Below are positions 1 through 9,041 of a DNA stretch of 64,000 bases, piece after piece. The notes below the pieces were generated by a model. It did not search any database. It was not told where the DNA came from and was given only the letters and a program-made list of their open reading frames with translations. Location of the stretch: NCBI RefSeq assembly GCF_013177735.1, contig NZ_WOEZ01000117.1, positions 1-64,000 of the forward strand. The letters run 5' to 3'. Position 1 is the stretch's first letter, and every line of letters begins with the position of its first letter. The translations under genes and the position numbers were made by a program. This stretch comes from Paraburkholderia elongata (GTDB taxonomy: Bacteria > Pseudomonadota > Gammaproteobacteria > Burkholderiales > Burkholderiaceae).

Positions 1-1339
1 CGCGCGGGTACGCCAGCTTCAAAACCATGCGGACTGTGCTGTTCCTCATCGCCGGAAAGCTCGACTTCTCAGCCTTCAACCCACATGCCTCGTAAGCCGC
101 ATTACCCACTCCACTTTTGAAATAGCCATATTTTAGTTCGATCCGTATTCCATGAAACGACAGATCGGTAATTCCGCCGGCTGCCCTCGGGTGCTCTTCT
201 AATTCCGACCCGATAGCGGGGATGCGTCGAAGCTCATTACGCACATCCGCCTGAAAGTCAGCTTCGCTGCAAGTTCGGCGGAACAAGGCGTCTTGGAGTG
301 CCCGGCCCGCAAGACTGGCGAGCGGTGTTAGTACTGTCAAGACGTCAGAAAGCTCGACTGCCGTAATCAACGGCCGACCTCGTAGTAGATCCCTTACCTG
401 TATCAGTTTCCTATCAATTCCCGCGTACCCAGTGATGGGCGCTTGGCGCAGGTCGAACCCCTCGATGCGCAGCGTCCTTTGTCCTACAACCGCTATAGGT
501 TGCTCAGTCGCAATAGGGCTAAAGGAGGCGGTGTATCGAAACTCGAAGGGGCGAGCTTGCAGGCTCTGCGGCACTTTTAGTACGGCACGACCACGCTGCA
601 ACATCCGGAAGGGCGGATCGCCGGAAGGGCGGGTGAATTGAAATACAGGAAAATCGTAGTTCGATTTCGGCTCAATAGTCACGGGCGATAGGCTCAGAGA
701 ATCTGCGCTATCTGGCCATCGGGATACGCGAACCTCGATCTCAAGATCGTGCGCATCACCCGGCGAGAGAAAGTGCGTTTCGTCTGCAGGAACACCATCA
801 ATAACGAAACGCAGAAATGCGACGGCCAGTTCTGGCGGATCATCCATCTCCTCGGTCCGCTCTTCGTTCCGCCCGAGGAGACGTGAACCTACTTGCGCCT
901 CAGCAAATACGCCGATTGGCAGCGGTGTGCATGCGACGCTGCGGCAAACTGCACCTACATTTTCGATTGAATCAATTTTGTCGACATCGGAGGCGGCTTC
1001 AAGCAATCGAGTTATGGCGTCCGTGCCGCTATATTCAGTGACCCACAATTGGTGTCGCGCCTTAGCCCCACGTAGAAAGCGGTCTGCATCGACGTCGGCG
1101 TTCAGGACAGCGGCACGCCACTCCACGAGCATCGCGACAGTTCTGAGCAATTCTGCGAAAGCTGCATAAACCACCGCTGTGGACGCTCTGCCGTAAAGGG
1201 GGCCCGCGCGATCTAACTCGCTTGCCGCGTCGCGCAGGTTTGCTGCGTTGTTTGTCCGGGTTTGAACCGCTTGAATTAGCGCCTCAACCGCGCTAATGCG
1301 CGCCGGGTAGGTCCGTGAAAGGACTGCGACGTTCTGCAT
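1..1339 (-). CDS. Unknown protein with PD-(D/E)XK-like C-terminal motif (3' end outside window)
   Basis: An uninterrupted frame runs from an ATG at 1339 to the window edge, giving 446 visible residues with no stop. The start overlaps the last 47 bases of the upstream 856-residue gene, so the two are probably translated together. The N-terminal ~100 residues look helical. A middle part (about 150-290) is rich in alternating hydrophobic residues and may be a beta-sandwich. Near the visible C-terminus, an aspartate in GGITD (about 392) is followed by IELK (Glu401, Lys403), with an upstream glutamate in RNELRR. This spacing fits a PD-(D/E)XK nuclease core. I do not recognise the family; the nuclease idea is inference from that motif alone. 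The neighbouring RloC-like gene suggests a defence setting. Confidence 0.7.
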   Translation of the reverse strand, partial: MQNVAVLSRTYPARISAVEALIQAVQTRTNNAANLRDAASELDRAGPLYGRASTAVVYAAFAELLRTVAMLVEWRAAVLNADVDADRFLRGAKARHQLWVTEYSGTDAITRLLEAASDVDKIDSIENVGAVCRSVACTPLPIGVFAEAQVGSRLLGRNEERTEEMDDPPELAVAFLRFVIDGVPADETHFLSPGDAHDLEIEVRVSRWPDSADSLSLSPVTIEPKSNYDFPVFQFTRPSGDPPFRMLQRGRAVLKVPQSLQARPFEFRYTASFSPIATEQPIAVVGQRTLRIEGFDLRQAPITGYAGIDRKLIQVRDLLRGRPLITAVELSDVLTVLTPLASLAGRALQDALFRRTCSEADFQADVRNELRRIPAIGSELEEHPRAAGGITDLSFHGIRIELKYGYFKSGVGNAAYEACGLKAEKSSFPAMRNSTVRMVLKLAYPR

Positions 1340-3863
1340 GATTGGTCCGGTGCTCCTCGATTTGAGCTTCTGTCTGTCGCCATTCCTGTGCCAGCTCCGG
1401 TAGGATTGCCACCTTGCCCGAAGCAATGGCTTCTTCGTACTTTGTCGCGATACGGTTAAGGTTCGACCGCAGCTTCTGTGCACGCCTCTCCACAGTGTCC
1501 GGAATCCGTGAATAGATGGTCTCGTTAATCCGGGCCGCCTCTTCCCACGCACCGGCACCCGTGAGCGTCTCCACCAGAGCGTCGGAAAGGCTTCTGTCGA
1601 TGGCTGGCGTAGTAGCAATCGCCTCGAGCTGCGCTTTGTGCTGTTGGATCGTGGAAACAGGGAGTTCGTTCAGAGCATTTAGTATCTCGTCTTGTCGATA
1701 GTGCGTTACATCCGGGTCAGCTAAAATCCGCAAAACTAGTTCGGCAAAGCCCTCGGCTGCACGCAAGTCGTGTCGAAGCCAACTGATCTTCTCGGCGACG
1801 ACGTCGGACTTCATTCTCTCCATCAGTGCAACAAAATTTTTTCCGACATTCGTCTGCTTCTGTAGATCGGTCGAAAATCTGCGCAAATATATCTGAATGC
1901 ATTGTAGGAGGAACCTGTCATCCATGCGGCTCACGGCATAGCTATCTATCCACGCAGCGACCGCGGCCCTAGATCGTTCGTTCAGCCAGTCGGGCAGGGT
2001 CAGGTGCTCGAGTGTGTCCACGGCGACACGGTGAACCATTACGTAGGGATCAAAAAGTAGGGACGTAAAGGCTTCATATAATAGTTCAGGCACATCCTCG
2101 AGCCCCCGGCGAGTCAACTTGCCGATCGCTTCGGCGGCCGAGCTCCGCGTACGAACGGACGTGCCGACCATTGCCGAATAGAGCGCGGGCAAGGCCGCAT
2201 TCAAACCGCTTGGCGTTTGCATGAGCCTGTGTGCACTCCTGACCAGAACGCTGCGTAGCTGATCTTGGCCTTCGGGTAGCCTGCCGAGAATTTCGATGTA
2301 TTGCTCAGTGGCGGAGTCGTCACCACTAGCTGCATTCGCGGCCCACTTTACGAGATCGCTCTGCAAGTTCACCAAAACGCCCAGACGATTCCGATGTTCC
2401 AGGCGGCTCAGGAAGTCGCCGTTTTCGATCGGCCCCGCGTCGAAGCGCTGAATCCGATCACCGAGCAACATCGCAGCCCCCAGCAGACCATTCAGTTCGC
2501 CACGCGCAACAGGAGTAAGCTCGCTTCCGATGAACGACAATGTATCGTGTATCTCACGCAGAACCCGCTCGTCGTCCGAGATGGAGGCAGCGCTGATTAA
2601 CCGCTTTAGGGCCACCCTAGCGGTTGTGATCGAAACTGATCTTCCGTCGTCCCGATCGCGCCTGTTGTGCAGAACGTTGCCGTAAGCTTTGTAGATGCGT
2701 ACTTCGCCCTCGCTCGCGGCGCTCGCAATAAATTGGGCTACTAACGCGTCAGTTTCCTCTGGACAGGATTCCAACGCCAATGCAAGGGCGTCCTGAAGTC
2801 GGTGAATAACTTCATCTTCACCGCTATAGCCAGTCTCGCGGGCGTCGATCAGCAAGTGAGCGCGGGCAAGCTTTGCTAGCAGGGAACGGGAGAAGTGACT
2901 GGCAATGGCCTTGTTCTCCGTCACAAGGGCCTGGATGGCGCGTGCGCCCGACGAAACTAGGTAGGGCGCTCGCTGATCCAGAAGCTTGCCGATTCCGGCC
3001 TCGACAGCGTCGGGCTGAGCCCGATACACAACGATCAGTGGAACCGGAACACGATCTCGCTCGCCCCCCCAAAAATGCATATGTTCAGGATTCGCGAGAT
3101 CGATCAGCGCCGGCAGGGCGGTGTCTATCAACGATTCGTCAATGAGCGCGCTATTTACCTCTACGATCGCAGCTGCGACTCTGATGGAACGACGTTCGCC
3201 GAGGCTGCGGAGGGCGCAGCAAGTAAGACGCCTTTGATCGGCCTGCAATTTCTGCAGAAGGAGCAGGCCTGTTTCGTCGAACCAGCCCTCCCGACCTTCC
3301 AGAAGTGAAAAGCAGTGTTCGACGATGGTTGCCGTAAACGTCTCGGGAGCAAGTTGTGCCGCCCCGAGCAGTTGTGCCTCCGCGTCCTTTGAGGTGCCCT
3401 GATCGATCTCTTCCAAGTGATCGACTATGGCAGCGGATAAGGGACTAAGTTTTGCCCGTAGAGTTCGACGAGCGAACTGCCGCGCAGCCCGCTGGCCCGC
3501 CACCCTTTCCTCTCGTGCCTGGGTATCGTCCGCAGCGCGCTTCCGGTCGATGTCTCTCTGCTGTAGCAGACTCGTCAAATTCGGCAGTCGAACGGGCACG
3601 CGATGAGGGCAAGTAACGCAGTTTCGATCGTGAAAATCTAGCGCCGCGTCGGCGAGATCCCAAGTTGCTGAACCGCCTGCAGGAGCGTGGTCGCAGGCCA
3701 TGTAGTGGTGACCGATGGGAAGCCCGGTTTCCATCTCGACTATCCCAGTGCCTCCATACTTCTCGACACGCGCGTGTGAGCACCAGTTGTGAACGAGCTC
3801 CATTACCTGCTTGTTTCTTTCACCGCTAGCGATGGCACGTTGAATGTGTCGGTCAGTGTCCAC
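1293..3863 (-). CDS. Large helical-repeat protein with N-terminal Cys/His motif, unknown function
   Basis: This 856-residue frame opens with GTG at 3863; the first ATG in frame is codon 21 (MELVHNWC), so the start is uncertain. Residues 28-86 hold C28, C57-x-H59 and C82-x-x-C85, a likely metal-binding or zinc-ribbon-like unit. A charged helical stretch follows, and then about 650 residues of leucine- and alanine-rich helix pairs typical of HEAT or other alpha-solenoid repeats. There are no membrane segments, signal peptide or NTPase motifs. The 3' end overlaps the next leftward gene, and the RloC-like ATPase is divergent. I do not recognise a named family. A scaffold or sensor in a defence cassette is a guess from context. 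Confidence 0.75.
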   Translation of the reverse strand: MDTDRHIQRAIASGERNKQVMELVHNWCSHARVEKYGGTGIVEMETGLPIGHHYMACDHAPAGGSATWDLADAALDFHDRNCVTCPHRVPVRLPNLTSLLQQRDIDRKRAADDTQAREERVAGQRAARQFARRTLRAKLSPLSAAIVDHLEEIDQGTSKDAEAQLLGAAQLAPETFTATIVEHCFSLLEGREGWFDETGLLLLQKLQADQRRLTCCALRSLGERRSIRVAAAIVEVNSALIDESLIDTALPALIDLANPEHMHFWGGERDRVPVPLIVVYRAQPDAVEAGIGKLLDQRAPYLVSSGARAIQALVTENKAIASHFSRSLLAKLARAHLLIDARETGYSGEDEVIHRLQDALALALESCPEETDALVAQFIASAASEGEVRIYKAYGNVLHNRRDRDDGRSVSITTARVALKRLISAASISDDERVLREIHDTLSFIGSELTPVARGELNGLLGAAMLLGDRIQRFDAGPIENGDFLSRLEHRNRLGVLVNLQSDLVKWAANAASGDDSATEQYIEILGRLPEGQDQLRSVLVRSAHRLMQTPSGLNAALPALYSAMVGTSVRTRSSAAEAIGKLTRRGLEDVPELLYEAFTSLLFDPYVMVHRVAVDTLEHLTLPDWLNERSRAAVAAWIDSYAVSRMDDRFLLQCIQIYLRRFSTDLQKQTNVGKNFVALMERMKSDVVAEKISWLRHDLRAAEGFAELVLRILADPDVTHYRQDEILNALNELPVSTIQQHKAQLEAIATTPAIDRSLSDALVETLTGAGAWEEAARINETIYSRIPDTVERRAQKLRSNLNRIATKYEEAIASGKVAILPELAQEWRQTEAQIEEHRTNHAERRSPFTDLPGAH

Positions 3864-4158
3864 GGGGCGTCCTGTACACCTATCTCTTTGGGGGCACCCG
3901 CAGTTTATCCTACCTTTTTCATTGGCCCAATGCGCCGCCGGCCTTGGACTGTCAGTTCCGAGCTTTTACCCGATGCGCCCATAGGCCATTCATGCGGTCT
4001 GGCGAATTTGGCATTTCGATGCTTGACGCATAATTAATCTCCGTTCGCGTGAAGTCGGAACGCGGTGACACTGCGTTACAGTGCAAACATGCAGGTATAT
4101 GACAATCGGCCTCAATACATTTTATGATGCGGTGTCGGACGCATCCGGGGGAAAAGTA
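3864..4158. other. Divergent intergenic region
   Basis: This stretch separates the leftward Cys-motif/solenoid gene from the rightward RloC-like gene and must carry promoters for both. In-frame GTG (4081) and ATG (4099) codons upstream of the chosen ATG at 4159 could lengthen the RloC-like protein by 26 or 20 residues. No operator or hairpin stood out. Confidence 0.5.
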
Positions 4159-6423
4159 ATGATCGAGTCAATTGAGATCTGCGATGTCGCAACCTATGTT
4201 GAAGCACAGTCGCTCACCGGTTTGTCAAAATTTAATTTTATATACGGGTCTAATGGCTCGGGAAAGACCACCGTTTCGCGCGTCATTGCCGATGAAGGTG
4301 CATATCATAGCTGTCGGGTGAAGTGGAAAAGTGGCGCAAAAATGCAGGCGATGGTCTACAACCGAGACTTCGTCGAAAGGAATTTCGGCCCGTCGACCGA
4401 ACTCAAGGGCATCTTTACTCTTGGAGAGAAAAACGCCGAGACCCTCGACAAGTTAGCAGCCGCGAAAACGGACCTCGACAAATTCGGAAAATCGATCTCG
4501 GAGCTGACTGAGGTTCGCGACGGCACTGATGGACTCGGGGGAAAACGAGGCGAGTTGACGAAGGTTGAGGATGACTTTAGAGATGCATGCTGGGCGCAAA
4601 AGAAGAAGCACGAGAAAACGCTCAAGAAGGCGTTCGAGGGCGTGTTGAACAGTTCAGAAAATTTCAAATTGCGAGTGCTCCGTGAAAAGCTATCGAACAA
4701 CGCCCCTCTGCGGCAGTTGGACGAGCTTGAGGCACACGCCAAGACCGTTTTCGGACCGACTTCGTTGACCGAGCTTTCGGTTCCGATTGTTTCCGGTTCA
4801 AACCTGCTGGCCCACGAATCAAATGAGATATTGAAGAAACGCGTGCTTGGAAAGCAGGATGTCGACATCGCGGACATGATTAGAAAACTCGGCAACAGCG
4901 ATTGGGTCAGACAAGGCCGGGCGTTTTACGAAGTGAACGATAGCACTTGTCCGTTTTGCCAACAGCGCACGGACGATGCGTTTGGCAAAAGCCTCGAAGA
5001 TTACTTCGATCAAACGTTCCTCAACGACAGCGCGGCGATCGACGACTTGACAGCTGATTACGCGGTAGACGCCGAACGCTTTCAGGCGCAATTAGCGGTG
5101 ATTCTCTCGAATCCATCCAAATTCCTAAACTCTGATGCACTTAGAATCGAGGCCGAATTGGTCGATTCAAGAATTATGGTCAACAAGCAACTCCTTGCGC
5201 AAAAGCAGCGGGAGCCAAGCCGAGTAATTGAACTCGAGCCGATGGGTCCGGTATTGGGGACGATCTCGACGCTGATCGCGGAGGCGAATAAAGCGGTCGC
5301 GACCCACAACAAGACGGTCACCAACATCGCACAAGAGAAGCAAGACCTGATCAGCCAGAGCTGGAGATATATTCTCGACGTGGAACTAAAAGCATCGCTA
5401 CAGGACTACGAAACGAAGCGGCAAGGCCTGACAAAAGCCATCGACGCCATCGGAAAGCGGATCGATGAAGCGACGGATAGTCAGAAGTTAAAGGTAAAGG
5501 AAATCGCTGAGCTTGAAAAGCAGTCAACAAGCATTCAGCCTACGGTGGACGCGATAAATTCGCTGCTTACTTCGTTCGGCTTTCGCGGCTTCACGCTTGC
5601 TAAAGCGCAGAGTGGCAATTGCTACACGCTAAGGCGAGGGAACGGATCTGACGCCAAAGACACGTTAAGCGAAGGCGAACGGACTTTTGTCACCTTCCTG
5701 TATTTCATTCATCTTCTCAAGGGAAGCGAATCCGAGAGTGGGATGACTAGCGACCGTGTAGTTGTGTTCGATGATCCAGTGTCGAGCCTCGACAGCGACG
5801 TCCTGTTCATCGTCGCGAGCTTGATCAAGGGTGTGCTGCAGGAAGTTCGAGACGGAAAAGGCCATGTCAAACAGGTATTCGTGCTAACCCACAACGTTTA
5901 CTTCCACAAGGAGGTGACTTTTAACGCTCGCCGCAACGACCGCGAAGCGATGCGCGGTGAGGAAACCTTCTGGGTAGTCCGAAAATCAGGAGCCAAGTCT
6001 AAGATCGAGTCGCACTCAAAGAATCCAATCTCAACGTCCTATGAGCTTCTCTGGACCGAAGTGCGACAGTCGGGGCGAACAAATCTCTCCATCCAGAACA
6101 CATTGCGCCGGATCCTCGAAAACTATTTCAAGATTCTCGGCCGCATTGATCCCGACGAGATTTGCGACAAATTTGAAGGTGGCGAGCGCCTCATGTGCAG
6201 GTCGCTTTTCTCATGGGTAAACGACGGATCGCACTTCGCTCACGACGATTTATATATCGCCATCGACGAGTCGATGGTGGAGCGCTACCTCATAATATTC
6301 AGGGCTATTTTCGATAGATCCGGACACGGAGCGCATTACAAGATGATGATGGGCGATGCCTATATCGATCAGCCAACTGCTGCACTAGTCGATGAGACAA
6401 AAGGTGCTTCCAAGACCGCGTGA
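4159..6423 (+). CDS. RloC/PrrC-like AAA ATPase, putative anticodon nuclease
   Basis: This 754-residue protein has an ABC/SMC-type ATPase split by coiled coils. Walker A GSNGSGKT is at about 30-37, a signature-like LSEGER near 503, and Walker B VVVFDDPVSSLD near 535-545. A CPFC motif at about 264-267 sits within the coiled coil, as in the zinc hook of RloC. The C-terminal domain has R650-x3-E654 and H692 (in NDGSH). This matches the Arg-Glu-His order known for the PrrC anticodon nuclease (320/324/356). Family knowledge: RloC and PrrC cleave tRNA in response to DNA damage or phage attack. ATG 4159 was chosen for the purine-rich GGGGGA just upstream and the typical MIESI-like N-terminus. No restriction-modification genes are visible nearby. 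Toxin function is inferred. Confidence 0.85.
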   Translation: MIESIEICDVATYVEAQSLTGLSKFNFIYGSNGSGKTTVSRVIADEGAYHSCRVKWKSGAKMQAMVYNRDFVERNFGPSTELKGIFTLGEKNAETLDKLAAAKTDLDKFGKSISELTEVRDGTDGLGGKRGELTKVEDDFRDACWAQKKKHEKTLKKAFEGVLNSSENFKLRVLREKLSNNAPLRQLDELEAHAKTVFGPTSLTELSVPIVSGSNLLAHESNEILKKRVLGKQDVDIADMIRKLGNSDWVRQGRAFYEVNDSTCPFCQQRTDDAFGKSLEDYFDQTFLNDSAAIDDLTADYAVDAERFQAQLAVILSNPSKFLNSDALRIEAELVDSRIMVNKQLLAQKQREPSRVIELEPMGPVLGTISTLIAEANKAVATHNKTVTNIAQEKQDLISQSWRYILDVELKASLQDYETKRQGLTKAIDAIGKRIDEATDSQKLKVKEIAELEKQSTSIQPTVDAINSLLTSFGFRGFTLAKAQSGNCYTLRRGNGSDAKDTLSEGERTFVTFLYFIHLLKGSESESGMTSDRVVVFDDPVSSLDSDVLFIVASLIKGVLQEVRDGKGHVKQVFVLTHNVYFHKEVTFNARRNDREAMRGEETFWVVRKSGAKSKIESHSKNPISTSYELLWTEVRQSGRTNLSIQNTLRRILENYFKILGRIDPDEICDKFEGGERLMCRSLFSWVNDGSHFAHDDLYIAIDESMVERYLIIFRAIFDRSGHGAHYKMMMGDAYIDQPTAALVDETKGASKTA

Positions 6424-7017
6424 GACTTTCGGCGAACGGCGGGTCTCAAGCAGTGACCGGGCGTATCAACGTCGATTGACGAACGACCGCTCTGGCCGAC
6501 CGGCGGTCCTCTGAAGTCCTACTATTATGCCCTGCACGTTGCAAAATCGCGCCAACGGCGCTTAGGGCACCCTGCTCCGCAACGCCTCGGCGAGCTTTGC
6601 CGCGATAACGGGTGTTATCACCGCGGCCCGACCATTCCGCGGTGGATTTCCCGCTGGCACGGTACCCTTTTAGGGACGTCGAAACCGGCATTCGCATGAC
6701 CGGGGACCGACTGCCCCGTCGTTCAAGAACTTTGCATAAAAGAAATTTTCAACAACAAAGAACGGGCGCGCTTTTTCTATGTTTATTAGGCACACATTGA
6801 CGCGACCGTCATCCTCAGCCAACGCTCGGTTACCGGGTCACGAAGTCGTTAACAGTCCGTCAACGACGAGTTGCGCGCCTTCTTCCACGCCACTGGCGAT
6901 GTAGCCTTCGATGCGCTCCAGCGCCTAGCGGCTAGCGCCTGACAATCGGGCCCATTTCCGCGTCAACTTCGTTGCTGCCTCCGTACCATTTGGGATGCCG
7001 GAAATGTCATGGTGCTA
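6424..7017. other. Intergenic region, no convincing gene
   Basis: This is about 590 bases between the RloC-like gene and the 3' end of etfA. Small frames exist on both strands, but none has a recognisable domain or a good ribosome site. It marks the change from defence-like DNA to metabolic genes. No tRNA or attachment-site repeat was seen. Confidence 0.5.
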
Positions 7018-7968
7018 TCAATACTGCAGGTCTGCGACGAATTCAGGCACGACCGTGAACAGATCTCCAACGAGACCATAGTCCGCGACGCTGAAGATCG
7101 GCGCTTCGGGGTCCGTGTTGATCGCGACGATCACCTTCGAATCCTTCATGCCCGCGAGATGCTGGATCGCACCCGAGATGCCGACCGCCACGTACAGTTG
7201 CGGCGCGACGATCTTGCCGGTCTGGCCCACCTGATAGTCGTTCGGCACGAAGCCCGCATCGACTGCTGCGCGCGATGCGCCCAGCGCCGCGTTCAGCTTG
7301 TCGGCCAGCGGCTCCAGCACCTTCGTGTAGTTCTCGCCGTTGCCCAGACCCCGGCCACCCGACACGATGATCTTCGCTGACGTCAGTTCCGGACGGTCCA
7401 GCTTCGTCACTTCACGGCTCACGAACTGCGAGAGGCCGCTGTCCGCCGCCGCTTCGATCTTCTCGACTGCAGCGCTACCGCCTTCGGCCTCCACGGCGTC
7501 GAAACCGGTCGTGCGCACCGTGATGACCTTGATCGGGTCAGCCGATTGCACCGTTGCGATGGCGTTGCCCGCGTAGATCGGGCGCTCGAACGTGTCGGCC
7601 GAATCCACGGCCGTGATGTCGCTGATCTGTGCGACGTCGAGCTTCGCCGCGATACGCGGCGTGATGTTCTTACCCGAAGCGGTCGCCGACGCGAGGATGT
7701 GCGTGTAATTCTTCGCCGGGTCTTGCACAAGCGTCAGCACCGTCGCTTCGACGTTTTCCGCGAGACCCGCTTCGAGTTGCGGCGCGTCGGCGAGTAGCAC
7801 CTTCGACACGCCTGCGATCTTCGCTGCCGCATCCGCCGCAGCCTGTGCGTTGTGGCCGGCGACCAGCACGTGGATATCGCCACCAATCTTTTGCGCGGCT
7901 GCAATCGTATTCAGCGTCGCGGCCTTGATCGACGCGTTATCGTGTTCCGCAATTACCAGATTCGTCAT
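7018..7968 (-). CDS. etfA: Electron transfer flavoprotein alpha subunit
   Basis: This 316-residue protein carries FAD in the ETF heterodimer, which takes electrons from acyl-CoA dehydrogenases and passes them to ETF:quinone oxidoreductase. The N-terminus (MTNLVIAEHDN) is the usual nucleotide-fold start. The C-terminal FAD domain shows SGGRGLG, the YQVGQTGKIVAP segment, GISGAIQHLAGM and INTDPEAPIF, all hallmarks of ETF-alpha. It lies 13 bases downstream of etfB on the same strand, so they form one transcription unit. It would serve the many acyl-CoA dehydrogenases encoded to the right. Length is normal and there are no defects. Confidence 0.95.
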   Translation of the reverse strand: MTNLVIAEHDNASIKAATLNTIAAAQKIGGDIHVLVAGHNAQAAADAAAKIAGVSKVLLADAPQLEAGLAENVEATVLTLVQDPAKNYTHILASATASGKNITPRIAAKLDVAQISDITAVDSADTFERPIYAGNAIATVQSADPIKVITVRTTGFDAVEAEGGSAAVEKIEAAADSGLSQFVSREVTKLDRPELTSAKIIVSGGRGLGNGENYTKVLEPLADKLNAALGASRAAVDAGFVPNDYQVGQTGKIVAPQLYVAVGISGAIQHLAGMKDSKVIVAINTDPEAPIFSVADYGLVGDLFTVVPEFVADLQY

Positions 7969-7981
7969 TTCGTCCGTCTCC

Positions 7982-8731
7982 TCACAGCACCTTGGCTTCG
8001 GTCTTCAGCTTCTCGACCAGCGTCTTCACATCCGGCACCATCACACCGGCGGAGCGCTTCGGCGGCTCAACGACTTTCAGCGTCTTCAGGCGCGGCGTCA
8101 CATCAACACCGAGGTCTTCCGGCTTGATGACTTCCAGCGGCTTCTTCTTCGCCTTCATGATGTTGGGCAGCGTCACGTAGCGCGGCTCGTTCAGGCGCAG
8201 ATCGGTCGTGATCACAGCGGGCAGCGTCAGCGACAGCGTTTCAGCACCGCCGTCCACTTCACGCGAAACCGTAGCCCTGCCGTCCGCCACGACAACCTTC
8301 GACGCGAAGGTAGCTTGCGGCAGGTTCGCCAGTGCAGCCAGCATCTGGCCGGTCTGGTTAGAATCGTCGTCGATGGCCTGCTTGCCGAGGATGACCAGTT
8401 GCGGCTGTTCCTTGTCGACCAGCGCCTTGAGCAGCTTGGCGACCGCCAGCGGCTGCAGTTCTTCGCCCGACTCGATCTGGATCGCGCGGTCCGCGCCGAT
8501 TGCCAGCGCCGTGCGCAGCGTTTCCTGCGCTTGCGTCACACCGGCCGACACGGCGATCACTTCAGTCGCCACGCCCGCTTCGCGCAGACGAACGGCTTCT
8601 TCAACCGCGATTTCGTCGAACGGATTCATCGACATCTTCACGTTCGCGATGTCGACGCCCGTGCCGTCCGATTTCACTCGAACTTTCACGTTGTAATCGA
8701 CCACTCTCTTGAGCGAAACCAGAACCTTCAA
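7982..8731 (-). CDS. etfB: Electron transfer flavoprotein beta subunit (TTG start)
   Basis: The best start is TTG at 8731, preceded by GGAGGAAAG with suitable spacing. It gives 249 residues, the standard ETF-beta length, beginning KVLVSLKRVVDYNVKV after the initiator. A longer frame to 8926 has no family similarity and is not used. The AMP-binding part (about 120-135, VILGKQAIDDDSNQTGQ) and the ETF-beta signature region (VINREVDGG-like, here VSREVDGGAETLSLTLPAV) are intact. It is co-transcribed with etfA. The unusual start may set the expression level. Confidence 0.93.
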   Translation of the reverse strand: MKVLVSLKRVVDYNVKVRVKSDGTGVDIANVKMSMNPFDEIAVEEAVRLREAGVATEVIAVSAGVTQAQETLRTALAIGADRAIQIESGEELQPLAVAKLLKALVDKEQPQLVILGKQAIDDDSNQTGQMLAALANLPQATFASKVVVADGRATVSREVDGGAETLSLTLPAVITTDLRLNEPRYVTLPNIMKAKKKPLEVIKPEDLGVDVTPRLKTLKVVEPPKRSAGVMVPDVKTLVEKLKTEAKVL

Positions 8732-9041
8732 ACTTTCCTCCCATAAGTTGTCACAGATTCTCTGGCCCTGTCTCGCAAGGCCACTGCAACAGGACCCATG
8801 ATGACGACGCGGATGACTCTCCCACCACCAAGTCACCGGACCGTAGCCTGGCACACAGTTGCCGCCAGCCTCCAAAAGGCCTCGATCTTGCCTGTCACGA
8901 CTTGGTACGAAGCCGCGACATCGCAAAAAAATTCGGCCGGCTTGTCCGGAACCGCTTTAACGCAACTTCGATTTTGAAGCGAAGCTGCGTCTCCCGTCGA
9001 GTCATCGAGGGACCTGACATACCTTGATTCAAAGCGGTGTA
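8732..9041. other. Region upstream of etfB with a possible hairpin
   Basis: This is about 310 bases without a gene. It must contain the etfBA promoter. An 11-base arm at 8960-8970 pairs with 8980-8990 with one G-T pair. It lies downstream of the acyl-CoA dehydrogenase stop at 9042, but no T-run follows on the minus strand, so terminator function is doubtful. Confidence 0.35.

Noticed and set aside
7850..8746. 298-codon plus-strand frame across etfA/etfB
   Set aside because: It is antisense to well-supported ETF genes and shows low-complexity Arg/His/Gln composition.
8960..8990. Rho-independent terminator
   Set aside because: The 11-base stem is reasonable, but no T-run follows on the strand needed, so it is not called a terminator.
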